NCBI GenBank assembly: GCA_000802095.1
Contig: JUEB01000033.1
Span: 62,001-126,000 of the forward strand
Direction: 5' to 3'
Source: Peptococcaceae bacterium BICA1-7
GTDB lineage: Bacteria; Bacillota; Desulfotomaculia; Desulfotomaculales; Desulfocucumaceae
DNA: 64,000 bases
Made by a program: the position numbers and the translations under genes
In this document: positions 25,157-33,902 of the stretch, piece by piece
Layout of the letters: each line of letters opens with the position of its first letter
Numbering within the stretch: the stretch's first letter is position 1
The notes under the pieces: generated by a model
Databases searched by the model: none
Seen by the model: the letters and a program-made list of their open reading frames with translations, nothing else
What the model was told of the DNA's origin: nothing

Positions 25157-26026
25157 TTAAAAATTCTGAGTCCTCCTGATGTTATCCAGCATATCCAGAG
25201 AAAGGCCCATTCCTGTGCCCAATATCGCCACCAGGAGCATGTAAGCAAGGCCCATTCTGAGCCTGAACGATGAATCTACCTGGTAATACTGAAGGGCACT
25301 GGTATTTCGTCTGTTTTTGAACACCTTGTAGCCTTCAAAAAGCCCCAGTATTAAAACCAGGAAAATCAGCGGACTGCCTGTTTTATAGCCTAGCACGCCC
25401 AGAACAGCCGCGCCGGGAATCCAAAGCCAGAGGGAAATGGAGGTGGCTATCCGGCCCCCGTCCAGAAAGCCCAGGGGAACAAGATTGAAGAGGTTCAGTA
25501 AGCAGCCGGTATAGCCCAGGGCCAGCCAGTATGGCTCATTAAAAGTATCGTACAGGAAAAAGCAGGCCAGGGAGGCGAGTCCCCCTAAAAGTGGCCCGCC
25601 CATCCCAATTATAGCCTCCTGCCGGGCGTTTTTGGGCATTTCCTTCATGGTTATGAAGGCTCCCATGAAGGGGATAAATATTGGCTTTGATACAGGCAGG
25701 CCTATTTTCTTAGCGGCCAGCATATGGCCGTTTTCATGAATCAAAAGCAGAATAACGAATCCCAGCGCAAACTTCCAGCCAAAAAAAAGTGAATAAGCTA
25801 TTAAAGTGACAAACATGGAAACAATGGTGGCCCCAAATTTACTGAATTTTAAAAGCACCAGCAGGGGTTTTAATAGTTTTCCTATAACTACCAGCGTAAC
25901 AAGTATGAAGCCTAATGACTTAAATGGCTTCTTTTTTTTCTTTACTGATTCGCTTTCGGGATTATCCCCCGTCAGGCTGTAGGAGTCCTGCCCTTCATGC
26001 TCATCAAAACGGTTTTTATCTTCCAT
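25157..26026 (-). CDS. Site-2 protease family membrane metalloprotease (M50)
   Basis: 289 residues. Zinc motif HENGHMLAAKKIG (HExxH) sits in a membrane segment near residue 97-101 and the third ligand in PLGFLDGGRIA near 185. Between them lie further hydrophobic segments, five to six in all. The first 40 residues are charged and cytosolic (KKKKKPFK). M50 proteases cut membrane-bound regulators or small peptides within the membrane. No PDZ or CBS domain is present, so this is the short form. RBS GGAGG before the ATG. It is not linked to an obvious anti-sigma substrate, so the target is unknown. Confidence 0.87.
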   Translation of the reverse strand: MEDKNRFDEHEGQDSYSLTGDNPESESVKKKKKPFKSLGFILVTLVVIGKLLKPLLVLLKFSKFGATIVSMFVTLIAYSLFFGWKFALGFVILLLIHENGHMLAAKKIGLPVSKPIFIPFMGAFITMKEMPKNARQEAIIGMGGPLLGGLASLACFFLYDTFNEPYWLALGYTGCLLNLFNLVPLGFLDGGRIATSISLWLWIPGAAVLGVLGYKTGSPLIFLVLILGLFEGYKVFKNRRNTSALQYYQVDSSFRLRMGLAYMLLVAILGTGMGLSLDMLDNIRRTQNF

Positions 26027-26042
26027 ATTTAGCCTCCGGATG

Positions 26043-26118
26043 AAAAATGGGCCCTTCTCCGGGTCCGTACGCCTCTTACATTATTATATACGGATTGCCC
26101 GGTGTCAGCCCATTTTTT
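26043..26118. repeat. Long nested inverted repeat between two minus-strand genes
   Basis: Three consecutive arms pair across about 75 bp: ATGGGC/GCCCAT, CCGGG/CCCGG and TCCGTA/TACGGA, with a 19-bp AT-rich loop. Eight T follow on the plus strand and A/T runs flank both ends. It may terminate the deacetylase transcript before the protease gene. Confidence 0.5.
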
Positions 26119-26154
26119 TTAACTCACCTGGAGGCCCGCTGGGATAGTTAACGC

Positions 26155-28197
26155 CTATGGAGCTATCTCTTCCACCTTGTAGGTTACTGCCGGGTCCCAG
26201 AGCAGCCAGGTATTTATATTATTATCCTCAGTGGCCTTTATTTGCGCCCTTATTTCATTTCTGCCGTAGGAGGGCTTTCCCCAGGTAAAGGCCTGCAGCC
26301 AGGGGCGGAGCTGGCAGCCGGTTGACTCAATCAGGGGCGTGAAATCCTTTAAAGAGGCGTCAATAACTTCATATGGATGGGCGTTGGGGTTGGCAAAGCC
26401 GTAATTACCGGGCCCGTAGTGGGACGGATAAGACATGGGTGAAAGGTAGTCAACAAAAGGGGCCATCCGCTCCGGGCGCTGACCAATGCCCTGGTCGTCC
26501 TCGGCAAAGGACATAAACCCGAATATAGTTGCAGAAAAAGGCCTGTTCCATGTTACTGACGACCTGACGTAGCTTAAGTAGTCAGCTATAACGTCGACCC
26601 GGGTGCGGGTGTCATTACCGGCCTTGCTGTTATATATAGCGGTTTTGGCTATTTTCCCTTCCGGAAACCTTATATAGTCAAACTGAACCTCATCAAACCC
26701 AAGGCTGTACGCTTCAACGGCCAGGGCTAAATTATAATCCTGCACTTCCTTGCTATAAGGGTCTACCCAGACTCCCCCGCCCAGAGGGCTGCCGTCGGCA
26801 GCTTTCACCATCAGGCCGGGTCTTTTTTGAGCTAAAAAGGGGTCCCGGAAAACCACTATACGGGCAATAGAATAGATGCCCCGGTCTTTAAGGTCGGAAA
26901 TGCGTTCTTTGACAGGCAGTATGCCCATGCCGGACCCTGTTTCACCGGCCAGCTTAACCTCGGACTTGTGGCCAATCCGCCCTGACTCGTCCTTTATGTC
27001 CAGCTGTACGGTATTTAGTTTGGCGCTGTCAATCAGGGATAGCACCTTGTCCCACCTGTCCTTTGACTCAGCCCACATAAAAGTTACATGCACACCCCTG
27101 GCATTGGAGGACACCTGGTCTTCTACGGGAGTGCGGCTGTCCTCTTGGAGATAGGTTACCATTTTTTTCTTGTATTCTTCCTTGGCGTTCTTCTCCCATC
27201 CACCGGGTGCCGCGAGGGTGTCTTTTCTGCCGTCACTGACAAACCTGGTGGCGCTTATTCTCTCCAGCCAGTTGACCAGTGAGCTGCGGCCGTTGTCATT
27301 AAAGGCCTGAATGCGCTGAATCCGGGCAGGGTCGTAATCCTTATGGAAGGGAGAGTTGGCGGAGCTCCAGGCCCACGATAGTATGGCGTTATGATTATAT
27401 TTTACTCCGCTGCTCTCTCCGCTGAGTCCCAGGGTGAGAGGCTCTTGCACGCTATCCTGCACAATGGCGAAGGCTTTGGGCTGGTAGCCCGGAACCGCCT
27501 GGTCAATTCGGGCCTGCAGGGAGGCGATCTGATCGGCCCCCTGCCCGGCAGGGAGGCCCTTTAAATCTGTATGGTTTAAAGTGTGGTTGCCTATTTCAAA
27601 TCCCCACTGGTTTAGCAGTTGCAGCTTTTTTTGCCAGTACTGCGGCTGGCCGAAGGGCTCGGCGTTAATAAAAAAAGTGGCTGAGTGCCCGAAACCGGGG
27701 TGTTTTTCTCCGAAATCCATCAGTATCCCCACAGCGCAGTCAGGGTCCGTTACAGTTTCACCGTTCTCCTTCTCCAGCAGCCGGAAATGGCCCGGTGTGC
27801 TGTCGTCGAAGGTTAAAACAGCCGGTGACTTGCCTGCCGGGATGTCAATGTTTCCGGTCACGTAGTCATTAAGGTTAACCAGCACATAATTCCTGTCGTA
27901 CAGTTCCTGCAGATCTTTTCTGAAATTTTCCGGCGTGCGGGACCAGCGGCCTTCCTCTTTGTCAATAAGATGGTAGACAAAAATGGGAATCTGTCCCAGT
28001 TCGTTGGCGCCCACCTTTTGGGCGTTTAGCTGGATCTCTTCCAGTGTGTCCGCCTGGGCCTCTGTGCTGCTGGCTGCCGGTGTTCCGTCAAATTTTACCT
28101 TGAAAGAGCCCTGAATAGGCTTCCAGGCCAAAAATCCGGTCACAGCAACCACAATCGCCAGTGCGGCAAGTAGAATGGCTTTTTTTTGCATGAACAT
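26155..28197 (-). CDS. Membrane-anchored polysaccharide deacetylase-DUF4015 (glycoside-hydrolase-like) fusion
   Basis: 680 residues. A single N-terminal membrane helix (KAILLAALAIVVAVTGFLAW) directs the rest outside. Residues 70-330 form a NodB-type deacetylase: TFDDSTPGHF (first Asp pair), FFINAEP, and EIGNHTLNHTDL with the two His metal ligands. Residues 375-680 form a DUF4015 TIM-barrel, related to GH13-like hydrolases: VHVTFMWAES, NTVQLDIKDESGRI, IARIVVFRDP, VWVDPYSKEVQDYNLALA, and FDEVQFDYIRFP with a likely catalytic Asp. It probably remodels cell-wall or surface polysaccharide. The two domains are usually separate proteins; the joint frame is intact. Confidence 0.85.
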   Translation of the reverse strand: MFMQKKAILLAALAIVVAVTGFLAWKPIQGSFKVKFDGTPAASSTEAQADTLEEIQLNAQKVGANELGQIPIFVYHLIDKEEGRWSRTPENFRKDLQELYDRNYVLVNLNDYVTGNIDIPAGKSPAVLTFDDSTPGHFRLLEKENGETVTDPDCAVGILMDFGEKHPGFGHSATFFINAEPFGQPQYWQKKLQLLNQWGFEIGNHTLNHTDLKGLPAGQGADQIASLQARIDQAVPGYQPKAFAIVQDSVQEPLTLGLSGESSGVKYNHNAILSWAWSSANSPFHKDYDPARIQRIQAFNDNGRSSLVNWLERISATRFVSDGRKDTLAAPGGWEKNAKEEYKKKMVTYLQEDSRTPVEDQVSSNARGVHVTFMWAESKDRWDKVLSLIDSAKLNTVQLDIKDESGRIGHKSEVKLAGETGSGMGILPVKERISDLKDRGIYSIARIVVFRDPFLAQKRPGLMVKAADGSPLGGGVWVDPYSKEVQDYNLALAVEAYSLGFDEVQFDYIRFPEGKIAKTAIYNSKAGNDTRTRVDVIADYLSYVRSSVTWNRPFSATIFGFMSFAEDDQGIGQRPERMAPFVDYLSPMSYPSHYGPGNYGFANPNAHPYEVIDASLKDFTPLIESTGCQLRPWLQAFTWGKPSYGRNEIRAQIKATEDNNINTWLLWDPAVTYKVEEIAP

Positions 28198-28378
28198 TAC
28201 GCCGGCATTATCTCCTTTCTATGTTATTTTGTGGTATCTATGGGTGTATTATTTCGACGCTGTTCGACAGTCATCCTTTCTTTGAAAATTGGTAAATTTT
28301 ATACAATTTGTGGTGAATATTAAAAGAAATAAAGAGGGGATATTATGTGCATAGTCTAAAATAGGGAGGTGTAACGAA

Positions 28379-28519
28379 GTGCCTGATGCTGAAAAGCTAA
28401 GATCAGTACCGGCTAAAAGGTTCAGGAGAGTTACCTCCGCTGGTTTAAGGGATATCCGTGCCGAAGAAATGAGGGATGTAACTTCCGGGGATTTGAAGGA
28501 GATGTACGAGGTGAAGTGA
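28379..28519 (+). CDS. Small conserved-looking protein, 46 residues, unknown
   Basis: GTG start with a very good ribosome site (AGGGAGGTG, seven bases away) opens 46 codons that end at 28519, one base before the stop of the convergent radical-SAM gene. The product is charged (PAKRFRRVTSAGLRDIR, then EEMRDVTSGDLKEMYEV), with two VTSxxL segments, and has no signal peptide or membrane segment. No family recognised. The ribosome site and codon pattern make it more likely than not a real gene. Confidence 0.5.
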   Translation: MPDAEKLRSVPAKRFRRVTSAGLRDIRAEEMRDVTSGDLKEMYEVK

Positions 28520-29491
28520 TTATTGAGGAAGGCCGGCGCCTGTATCAGTCAGTAAATGCAATGCGTCAGCCGCCTCTGCAGGGCTGAGCCGCCGGGGGTA
28601 GTTGTAAATCTCCCCGTCCGGACGCTCATTATAAAAGGGGCGGTTGCACATGGGGCAGCCCCCGGTCCGGAAGGCCTCTCCATCCGCCAGAATCTCTTCC
28701 AGCTTTTCCCCCGTCAGACCCGGACTGAGCAGGTATCCCTCCCGGTCAAATGAAAAACTGTCTATATCCGCGCCGTACCTGTCTATCAGGTGATAGACCG
28801 CCTGAATTCTCCTGTATCTGAGGAGGGGGGGAGGCTTATGCAGCTGCATCCTGGTGCCCTTAACCGGGGTGAAGGCAAATAGTCCCACCCTGACCTTCCT
28901 TTGCGCCATATCCTGCAGCAACGCTGTCACTTCCCGATCTGTTTCCCCCAGGCCCACTATTATATGAGTGCTTACTTTGCCAGCCCACCTGTGGGCCGCC
29001 TCATAGATTAAAGCCAGTTGTTTTTCCCAGCCGCCGCCCTTAACCTTATAAAAAATTTTCCCGGCGGCAGCATCCAGGGCCAGGCCGAAGCGCTGGGCTC
29101 CGCTTTCAAACCACTCCTGAATATGCTGTATGCTGCCGGCTGTGCAGCAAACGCTTACCGGTATGCCGCTGGAACAGGTAATCATCTTCAGTGCCCGCCG
29201 GGCCTGTGCCCGTGCCTCACGGTGGTGCACCACCTGCAGGCACACCCGGCCAAGGTCCCCCCGGAGGTAGGCCTGGTCTATGCTTTCAATTACTATTTTT
29301 GCGGGAAAAAGGGGCCAGGTAACCCGGGACAATAGATCAGCCGGTGATGAGCTGTCCCGGGAGCGGGAGCAGAAGCTGCAGCCTCTTAAACACTTTTCAC
29401 CCAGGAGTAAATAGGCGGTGGTCGGGGGGACCTCGCATTTAATATTATTTAGCCCCAAAACCCGGGCCGTGCCTGCCGAAACTCTGATCAC
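28520..29491 (-). CDS. lipS2: Radical SAM protein, LipS2-like (lipoyl synthase component)
   Basis: 323 residues from the GTG at 29491, which overlaps the upstream stop as GTGA; the longer frame to 29590 lies wholly inside the upstream gene. Radical-SAM motif CLRGCSFC (CxxxCxxC) lies near residue 38. The C-terminus carries CPMCNRPFYNERPDG and YNYPRRL, a motif I associate with the LipS2 group, whose partner LipS1 together inserts sulfur into octanoyl chains in organisms without LipA. It is distantly biotin-synthase-like. The operon order E3-LipS1-LipS2 supports lipoate formation. The cysteine pair near the end could bind the auxiliary cluster. The function is inferred from motif and context. 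Confidence 0.7.
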   Translation of the reverse strand: MIRVSAGTARVLGLNNIKCEVPPTTAYLLLGEKCLRGCSFCSRSRDSSSPADLLSRVTWPLFPAKIVIESIDQAYLRGDLGRVCLQVVHHREARAQARRALKMITCSSGIPVSVCCTAGSIQHIQEWFESGAQRFGLALDAAAGKIFYKVKGGGWEKQLALIYEAAHRWAGKVSTHIIVGLGETDREVTALLQDMAQRKVRVGLFAFTPVKGTRMQLHKPPPLLRYRRIQAVYHLIDRYGADIDSFSFDREGYLLSPGLTGEKLEEILADGEAFRTGGCPMCNRPFYNERPDGEIYNYPRRLSPAEAADALHLLTDTGAGLPQ

Positions 29492-30378
29492 AGCACACAA
29501 CACTCTTTTCTGTATTTTATTGTGAGTCCAAGACTCCGGGCCTCTGCCACCGCCTCCCGGGAGGGCATCACCAGGTGGTTGATGCCGCACCGCAGGCTCC
29601 AGAGATCCAGCTCTCTGCGGTACCGGCCCCCCGGGCGCATACAGCCAAGATGTATCGGCACATCCTGAAAAACTACCCTGGCCAGGGCCAGCAGATGAAC
29701 AACCTCATCGAGGGGTGGAGGCTTCTTATCCTCCAGACGGGTCCCCGGGGAAGGTATAAAGACTATAAATACCAGAGCCCCGGCGTTAAGCCCGGCCAAC
29801 AATTCCAGCGCCCTGTATTCTCCGGTGATTTTTCCTCCGTCCAGGCCTATGCAGATATGGGGAACTACCGGGACATTTGCCTTTATAGCTTTATACGAGG
29901 CTACATAGTCATCAACAGATCTGGATAGCCCCAGGATATTTTGTATAGTCCGGTCACTGCCCAAAAAATCAAAGGATACCACATCGGCCAGGCCCTTTAA
30001 AAGCTGCGCCTCTTTTTCCTCCACCAGCCCCACATGAAAATTAAAGCGCAGCATAGAGGCTTCCTTAATCTTTTTAAGTTCGCGCGCATGCTCCCAAAAG
30101 GGCACCTTCCCCTGCCTGTCACAGCCTCCGCTGATCAGGCAGCTTTTAACCTCAGCTTTTCCAGCCGGGCCGCCGTCTGCTTTTATACTTTTAAACCTTT
30201 CCCAGGGCATCATCTTTTTTATAAAGCGGCCTCCGCAGTGCCCGCACTGCAAATCGCACCTGTCACCGGTAAGGCTCACGGACAGTGTTTGCTCAGGGCA
30301 GTGAAAGGTTACCGAAGGGGGGAAGTTACGGGAGCGAGCCTGCCAGGCCTCCCTGATCAGAGCGCTGTTTAGCTGCAC
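29488..30378 (-). CDS. lipS1: Radical SAM protein, LipS1-like (lipoyl synthase component)
   Basis: 296 residues from the GTG at 30378, which has AAGGGGG eight bases upstream; the frame open to 30534 runs into the preceding gene and is rejected. Radical-SAM motif VSLTGDRCDLQCGHCGG (CxxxCxxC) follows FHCPEQTLSV. Further cysteines: SCLISGGCDRQG, LGCMRPGGRYRRELD, SLRCG and KECCVL at the end, enough for an auxiliary [4Fe-4S] cluster. This pattern resembles COG1856-type biotin-synthase homologues, the group that includes LipS1. It lies 61 nt behind the dihydrolipoamide dehydrogenase gene and overlaps its partner by four bases. Confidence 0.7.
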   Translation of the reverse strand: MQLNSALIREAWQARSRNFPPSVTFHCPEQTLSVSLTGDRCDLQCGHCGGRFIKKMMPWERFKSIKADGGPAGKAEVKSCLISGGCDRQGKVPFWEHARELKKIKEASMLRFNFHVGLVEEKEAQLLKGLADVVSFDFLGSDRTIQNILGLSRSVDDYVASYKAIKANVPVVPHICIGLDGGKITGEYRALELLAGLNAGALVFIVFIPSPGTRLEDKKPPPLDEVVHLLALARVVFQDVPIHLGCMRPGGRYRRELDLWSLRCGINHLVMPSREAVAEARSLGLTIKYRKECCVL

Positions 30379-30439
30379 TGTCAAATCCCCCTTAATAGCT
30401 AAAGTTATTTTACTCTTACTGAATCGGTGTCTAGTGGTT

Positions 30440-31837
30440 TTACACCATGTACAGAGGCTTGCCCCCAATTCCGTGGGCAGCCTCCATGATGCCCTCCGCC
30501 AGCGTGGGGTGGGCGTGGATGGTTTCTGCCACATCCTCTGCCTTTAAAGAATTTCGGACGGCCAGAGCTACCTCGGCGATCAGCTCGGCGGCGGTATAGC
30601 CCAGAATCTGGCCTCCCAGGAGGACACCTGTATTACGGTCGGCTATGAGCTTGATTAAGCCGCAGGTCTCACCCATGGCCACGGCCTTGCCCAGGGCCGC
30701 ATAAGGAAATCTGCTTACCAGCACCTTCCGGCCCAAATACTTGGCCCTATCTTCACTCAGGCCTACACTGGCCATTTCGGGGCAGGTAAAAATACACTCC
30801 GGAACAACGCTTAAATCAACTTTTTTATTGCCTCCCAGGGCGTTTTCTGCCGCCGCCGACCCCTGGGCCGTGGCGGCATGAGCCAGCATTGGCCCTCCGG
30901 TGCAGTCTCCCACGGCGTATATGCCGGGAATGTTTGTTTCCATCTTTTCATTTGTTTTTATGGCCAGGCCGTGCATCTCCAGGCCAAGAGCTTCAATATC
31001 TATGCCCTGGGTGGAGGGAGCCCGTCCGGCAGCGGCCAGTATAACATCAATATCACTGATGGCCGGGACCTCTTTGTTTTCACGGACCAGAGAGGCAGCC
31101 AGCTTATCATTAACACTTTTTATGGATTGCAGCCCGGTCTTTAAAAAAACCTCGACACCGGCTTTTTTTAAAAACGGCAGCAGACGTCTGGATATATCGG
31201 TGTCCATGGACTGAGCCAGGGCGGGCAGCATTTCAACCAACGCCACCCGGCTTCCCAGGCCGGAGAAAATGCCGGCGAATTCAAGGCCAATGACCCCTCC
31301 GCCGATTATCAAGAGTTTTTCAGGCAGTGTTTTAAGGTTTAGAATTTTTTCACTGTCCATTACCCCCGGCAGGTTTATCCCCTCGATGGGGGGAAGAACA
31401 CTGGATGAACCGGTGGCCAGAATAATATTTTTTGTGGAAAGGTATTCTTTTTTACCGGCCGGCATTAATAACCGCACCTCGCCTGGCTTTGATACCCCGG
31501 CGGCGGCATTTATAAGGCTGACTCTATTTTTTTTCAATAAAGTAAACAGCCCCTGGCGTAAGCTATCCACCGTCTTATTCTTTTCATCCATCAGGCGGCC
31601 CAAGTTTGGCCTCAGTGCTCCTTCCATAATACCGCTGGCCAGGCCCCTTTGGGCACTCCTTATTTTGCTGACTGAGTTGATTAGTGATTTGGTGGGAATG
31701 CATCCCCTGTTGAGGCACGTTCCGCCGGGGGTGTCCTTTTCCACCAGCACAACAGCAGCGCCGGCCTGGGCGCCCCTTATGGCTGCGGAGTAGCCTCCCG
31801 GCCCGCCGCCGATTACAATAATGTCCGCCTTATCTAT
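30440..31837 (-). CDS. lpdA: Dihydrolipoamide dehydrogenase (E3), apparent AUA start
   Basis: Oxidizes protein-bound dihydrolipoamide with NAD+. The frame read from ATA at 31837 gives 465 residues, the normal E3 length, and begins with DIIVIGGGPGGYSAAI, the FAD-binding motif. No ATG, GTG or TTG exists in frame between the upstream stop and the dinucleotide fold; the first GTG (31750) would remove the FAD loop. GGGGAGGG lies seven bases upstream of the ATA. Other marks: redox pair GGTCLNRGCIPTKSL, IGGGVIGLEFAGIF for NAD, YAVGDCTGGPMLAH, and HAHPTLAEGI with the catalytic His-Glu. It serves a lipoyl enzyme complex not encoded here, or the neighbouring lipoyl synthase. Confidence 0.88.
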   Translation of the reverse strand: MDKADIIVIGGGPGGYSAAIRGAQAGAAVVLVEKDTPGGTCLNRGCIPTKSLINSVSKIRSAQRGLASGIMEGALRPNLGRLMDEKNKTVDSLRQGLFTLLKKNRVSLINAAAGVSKPGEVRLLMPAGKKEYLSTKNIILATGSSSVLPPIEGINLPGVMDSEKILNLKTLPEKLLIIGGGVIGLEFAGIFSGLGSRVALVEMLPALAQSMDTDISRRLLPFLKKAGVEVFLKTGLQSIKSVNDKLAASLVRENKEVPAISDIDVILAAAGRAPSTQGIDIEALGLEMHGLAIKTNEKMETNIPGIYAVGDCTGGPMLAHAATAQGSAAAENALGGNKKVDLSVVPECIFTCPEMASVGLSEDRAKYLGRKVLVSRFPYAALGKAVAMGETCGLIKLIADRNTGVLLGGQILGYTAAELIAEVALAVRNSLKAEDVAETIHAHPTLAEGIMEAAHGIGGKPLYMV

Positions 31838-31844
31838 TTTTAAG

Positions 31845-31852
31845 CCCTCCCC
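31845..31852 (-). promoter_or_regulatory. Ribosome binding site that places the start at AUA
   Basis: GGGGAGGG on the minus strand, seven bases before ATA at 31837. It is the only strong site before the FAD-binding loop. Confidence 0.65.
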
Positions 31853-31892
31853 ATCTGTATTTGGGTCAATCTACCGGCTGCCCGCAGCACTT

Positions 31893-33902
31893 TTATTTAT
31901 TAATAATGGCAAAATCTTTAAGCTCCAAAGTCCTTACTCTCTTTTGGGGAGGATTTCTGGTGAAACGGGGCATAAGCCTTATTTTATCGGCCAGTATTTC
32001 TTTGGGGAGAGTCAGGCTGTAATCATTTTCCCTGTAATATAATGGTTTTGCCATCCCCGGAGACCTTTGACCCCTCAGGAATTGATAGTACAGGTGATAA
32101 AGCCGCCTCTCAAAAGGGTTAGCGGAAAAACAGCTTTCCGGAACCTGGCTCTCCCCGGTAAAGTGAAGCCGGGTAGTGCTGTAAATACCATAGTTAAGCA
32201 TTATATCCCAGAGACTGAATATTTTATCTCTCATGAAAGTAAACCAGCGGGTGTCATTCATGCTCTCCACGTTGGGGTGGAGATCCAGTTTAAGAATATT
32301 GTTCATGGCCAGGGTTAATTGGTGCTCCTTGCCTTTGGAGGAGGTGAAATAGCCCCAGGGGTAGCCGGTCTGGTAAAAAATAGCGTCAAACAGCCACTTG
32401 TTTCTTTTTATACTTATTTTTGCAGGATAACCCGGTGACCAGATATATTTTAAGCCTTTGCCGTGGAGATATTTTTTTATTTCCTTACAGTGGGAATCCG
32501 GTTTGAATTCTTCAGTGTGATAAAAGCCTGCCAGCACAACATTGCCATAATGGCCTGCCCCCTCAATACACTGGTCTATAAACCACCGGTAGCGCTCCAG
32601 GCTGTCCATGGGGCAGGGTATGCCTATAAAAACCTTTGGTTTAAAATCAGGCCGGCCGGCCTCCGCCTGTATTTCCCCTGCGGCTGTTTCTATCAGATTA
32701 TATATTCCGCCCGCCTTCATTAATATATCAAGGTACCAGCTCCATTCCGGCAGTCCCGCTGCCGGCTTATCCCCCATAAGAGACTTGCCGTTGTGCGTCT
32801 GGGCCATCACCAATAACCCGTCAAACATAATATCAGTGGCTCTTTTATCACTATCCAGGCAGCCTATGACCGATTTTACCCTGTTTTTGTCCCAGTTGTA
32901 CTCGCAATAGAGTATATAAATGTTGTCTATGTCCAAAAGTCTGGGCGGCAGTGCTTTGGCCCGTTTTTGAGAAGCGGCGTAAACCACTCCGGCATAATCC
33001 CAGTTATCCTGTATGTTTAAGGTATACAGCGTCCCGTCGGCATTATTTAGGGCCAGTATATCCCTGCCGTCGAAGCTAAACAGCGGTGTGTCTGAAAGCT
33101 CTTTTGCATAGCCAATACTGGCAATCTCTTTAAAGTCCATATCCAGCCAGTAAATTTTTTTTGAGCCGGCGCTTGTAACGATAACCAATTCCCCGTTATA
33201 CCCGATAATTGTATAGCCTCCCGCAATGCTCCCGTCAATAAAGGCCCCCTCTGCAATTCTACCTCCGTCAGCCTTATTAATAAGGGCCATCCGGCCTGAT
33301 TGGCTGCCCACTATAATAGTGCCTTCGGTATAATTTACCGCCCCGCTGTTAATGGCTGCCGCCCATGGGAGCGCAGGGTAAATTGTCTTTAAAAGAATGC
33401 CTTTGGGAGAATATTCTTGTATAACCCCACCCTTTACGGCATAGATGTTTTGGCCTGCAAATACCGTACGGGCGGTCAGGGGAATGGTCATTTTTACCTT
33501 TGCATTATAGCGGTCAACTTTAAAAAGGCAGTTGCCCTGTAATATTAAAACAGCCGCTTCATTTGGCATATATCCCATAGCCCTTGCACCGCAGCCATGG
33601 GGAATAAGCTTACTCATTTCTTCAGGACGGCCCCCCCAATTTTTACCATAGAAGGTCATTACGCCGCTGCAGTGATCATAATTAACCAGTCCAAAAACCC
33701 GGTATTTGCCATTTCTGGCGTGGCAATACAATGCTTCCGGCAGAGCCGTCCGGCGGCCTCTGGTAAAAAAGGCCTTAATAGCTACTACCCTTTTTGGGGT
33801 TTTAAGATCTACAATGATGGCCTGCTTTTCCCGCTCCTTCCAGGCCAGTGTATTGAACTCCGGCAGGGGTGGGAGGGTGACGCTATATTTTATTGTGATC
33901 AC
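31893..33902 (-). CDS. DUF4855-like protein with N-terminal propeller-like region
   Basis: 669 residues, no signal peptide or membrane segment. Residues 1-350 show repeated short hydrophobic beta units with YNAKVKM, GQNIYAVKGG, YNGELVIVTS, FDGRDILALNNADGTLYTLN, as in a beta-propeller of WD/PQQ type. Residues 365-600 resemble DUF4855: FDGLLVMAQTHNG, WSWYLDILMKAGGIYNLIE, KVFIGIPCPMDS, RWFIDQCIEGA, and KGLKYIWSPGYPA. DUF4855 may be a glycoside-hydrolase-like barrel of unknown activity. GTG start, with GAGG unusually close, so the exact start is unsure. It lies 55 nt upstream of the E3 gene on the same strand but is probably unrelated in function. Confidence 0.6.
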   Translation of the reverse strand: MITIKYSVTLPPLPEFNTLAWKEREKQAIIVDLKTPKRVVAIKAFFTRGRRTALPEALYCHARNGKYRVFGLVNYDHCSGVMTFYGKNWGGRPEEMSKLIPHGCGARAMGYMPNEAAVLILQGNCLFKVDRYNAKVKMTIPLTARTVFAGQNIYAVKGGVIQEYSPKGILLKTIYPALPWAAAINSGAVNYTEGTIIVGSQSGRMALINKADGGRIAEGAFIDGSIAGGYTIIGYNGELVIVTSAGSKKIYWLDMDFKEIASIGYAKELSDTPLFSFDGRDILALNNADGTLYTLNIQDNWDYAGVVYAASQKRAKALPPRLLDIDNIYILYCEYNWDKNRVKSVIGCLDSDKRATDIMFDGLLVMAQTHNGKSLMGDKPAAGLPEWSWYLDILMKAGGIYNLIETAAGEIQAEAGRPDFKPKVFIGIPCPMDSLERYRWFIDQCIEGAGHYGNVVLAGFYHTEEFKPDSHCKEIKKYLHGKGLKYIWSPGYPAKISIKRNKWLFDAIFYQTGYPWGYFTSSKGKEHQLTLAMNNILKLDLHPNVESMNDTRWFTFMRDKIFSLWDIMLNYGIYSTTRLHFTGESQVPESCFSANPFERRLYHLYYQFLRGQRSPGMAKPLYYRENDYSLTLPKEILADKIRLMPRFTRNPPQKRVRTLELKDFAIINK

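Noticed and set aside
29492-29590. Longer start for the LipS2-like protein
   Set aside because: The added residues lie wholly inside the upstream gene and read as out-of-frame sequence; the GTGA overlap is the normal coupled junction.
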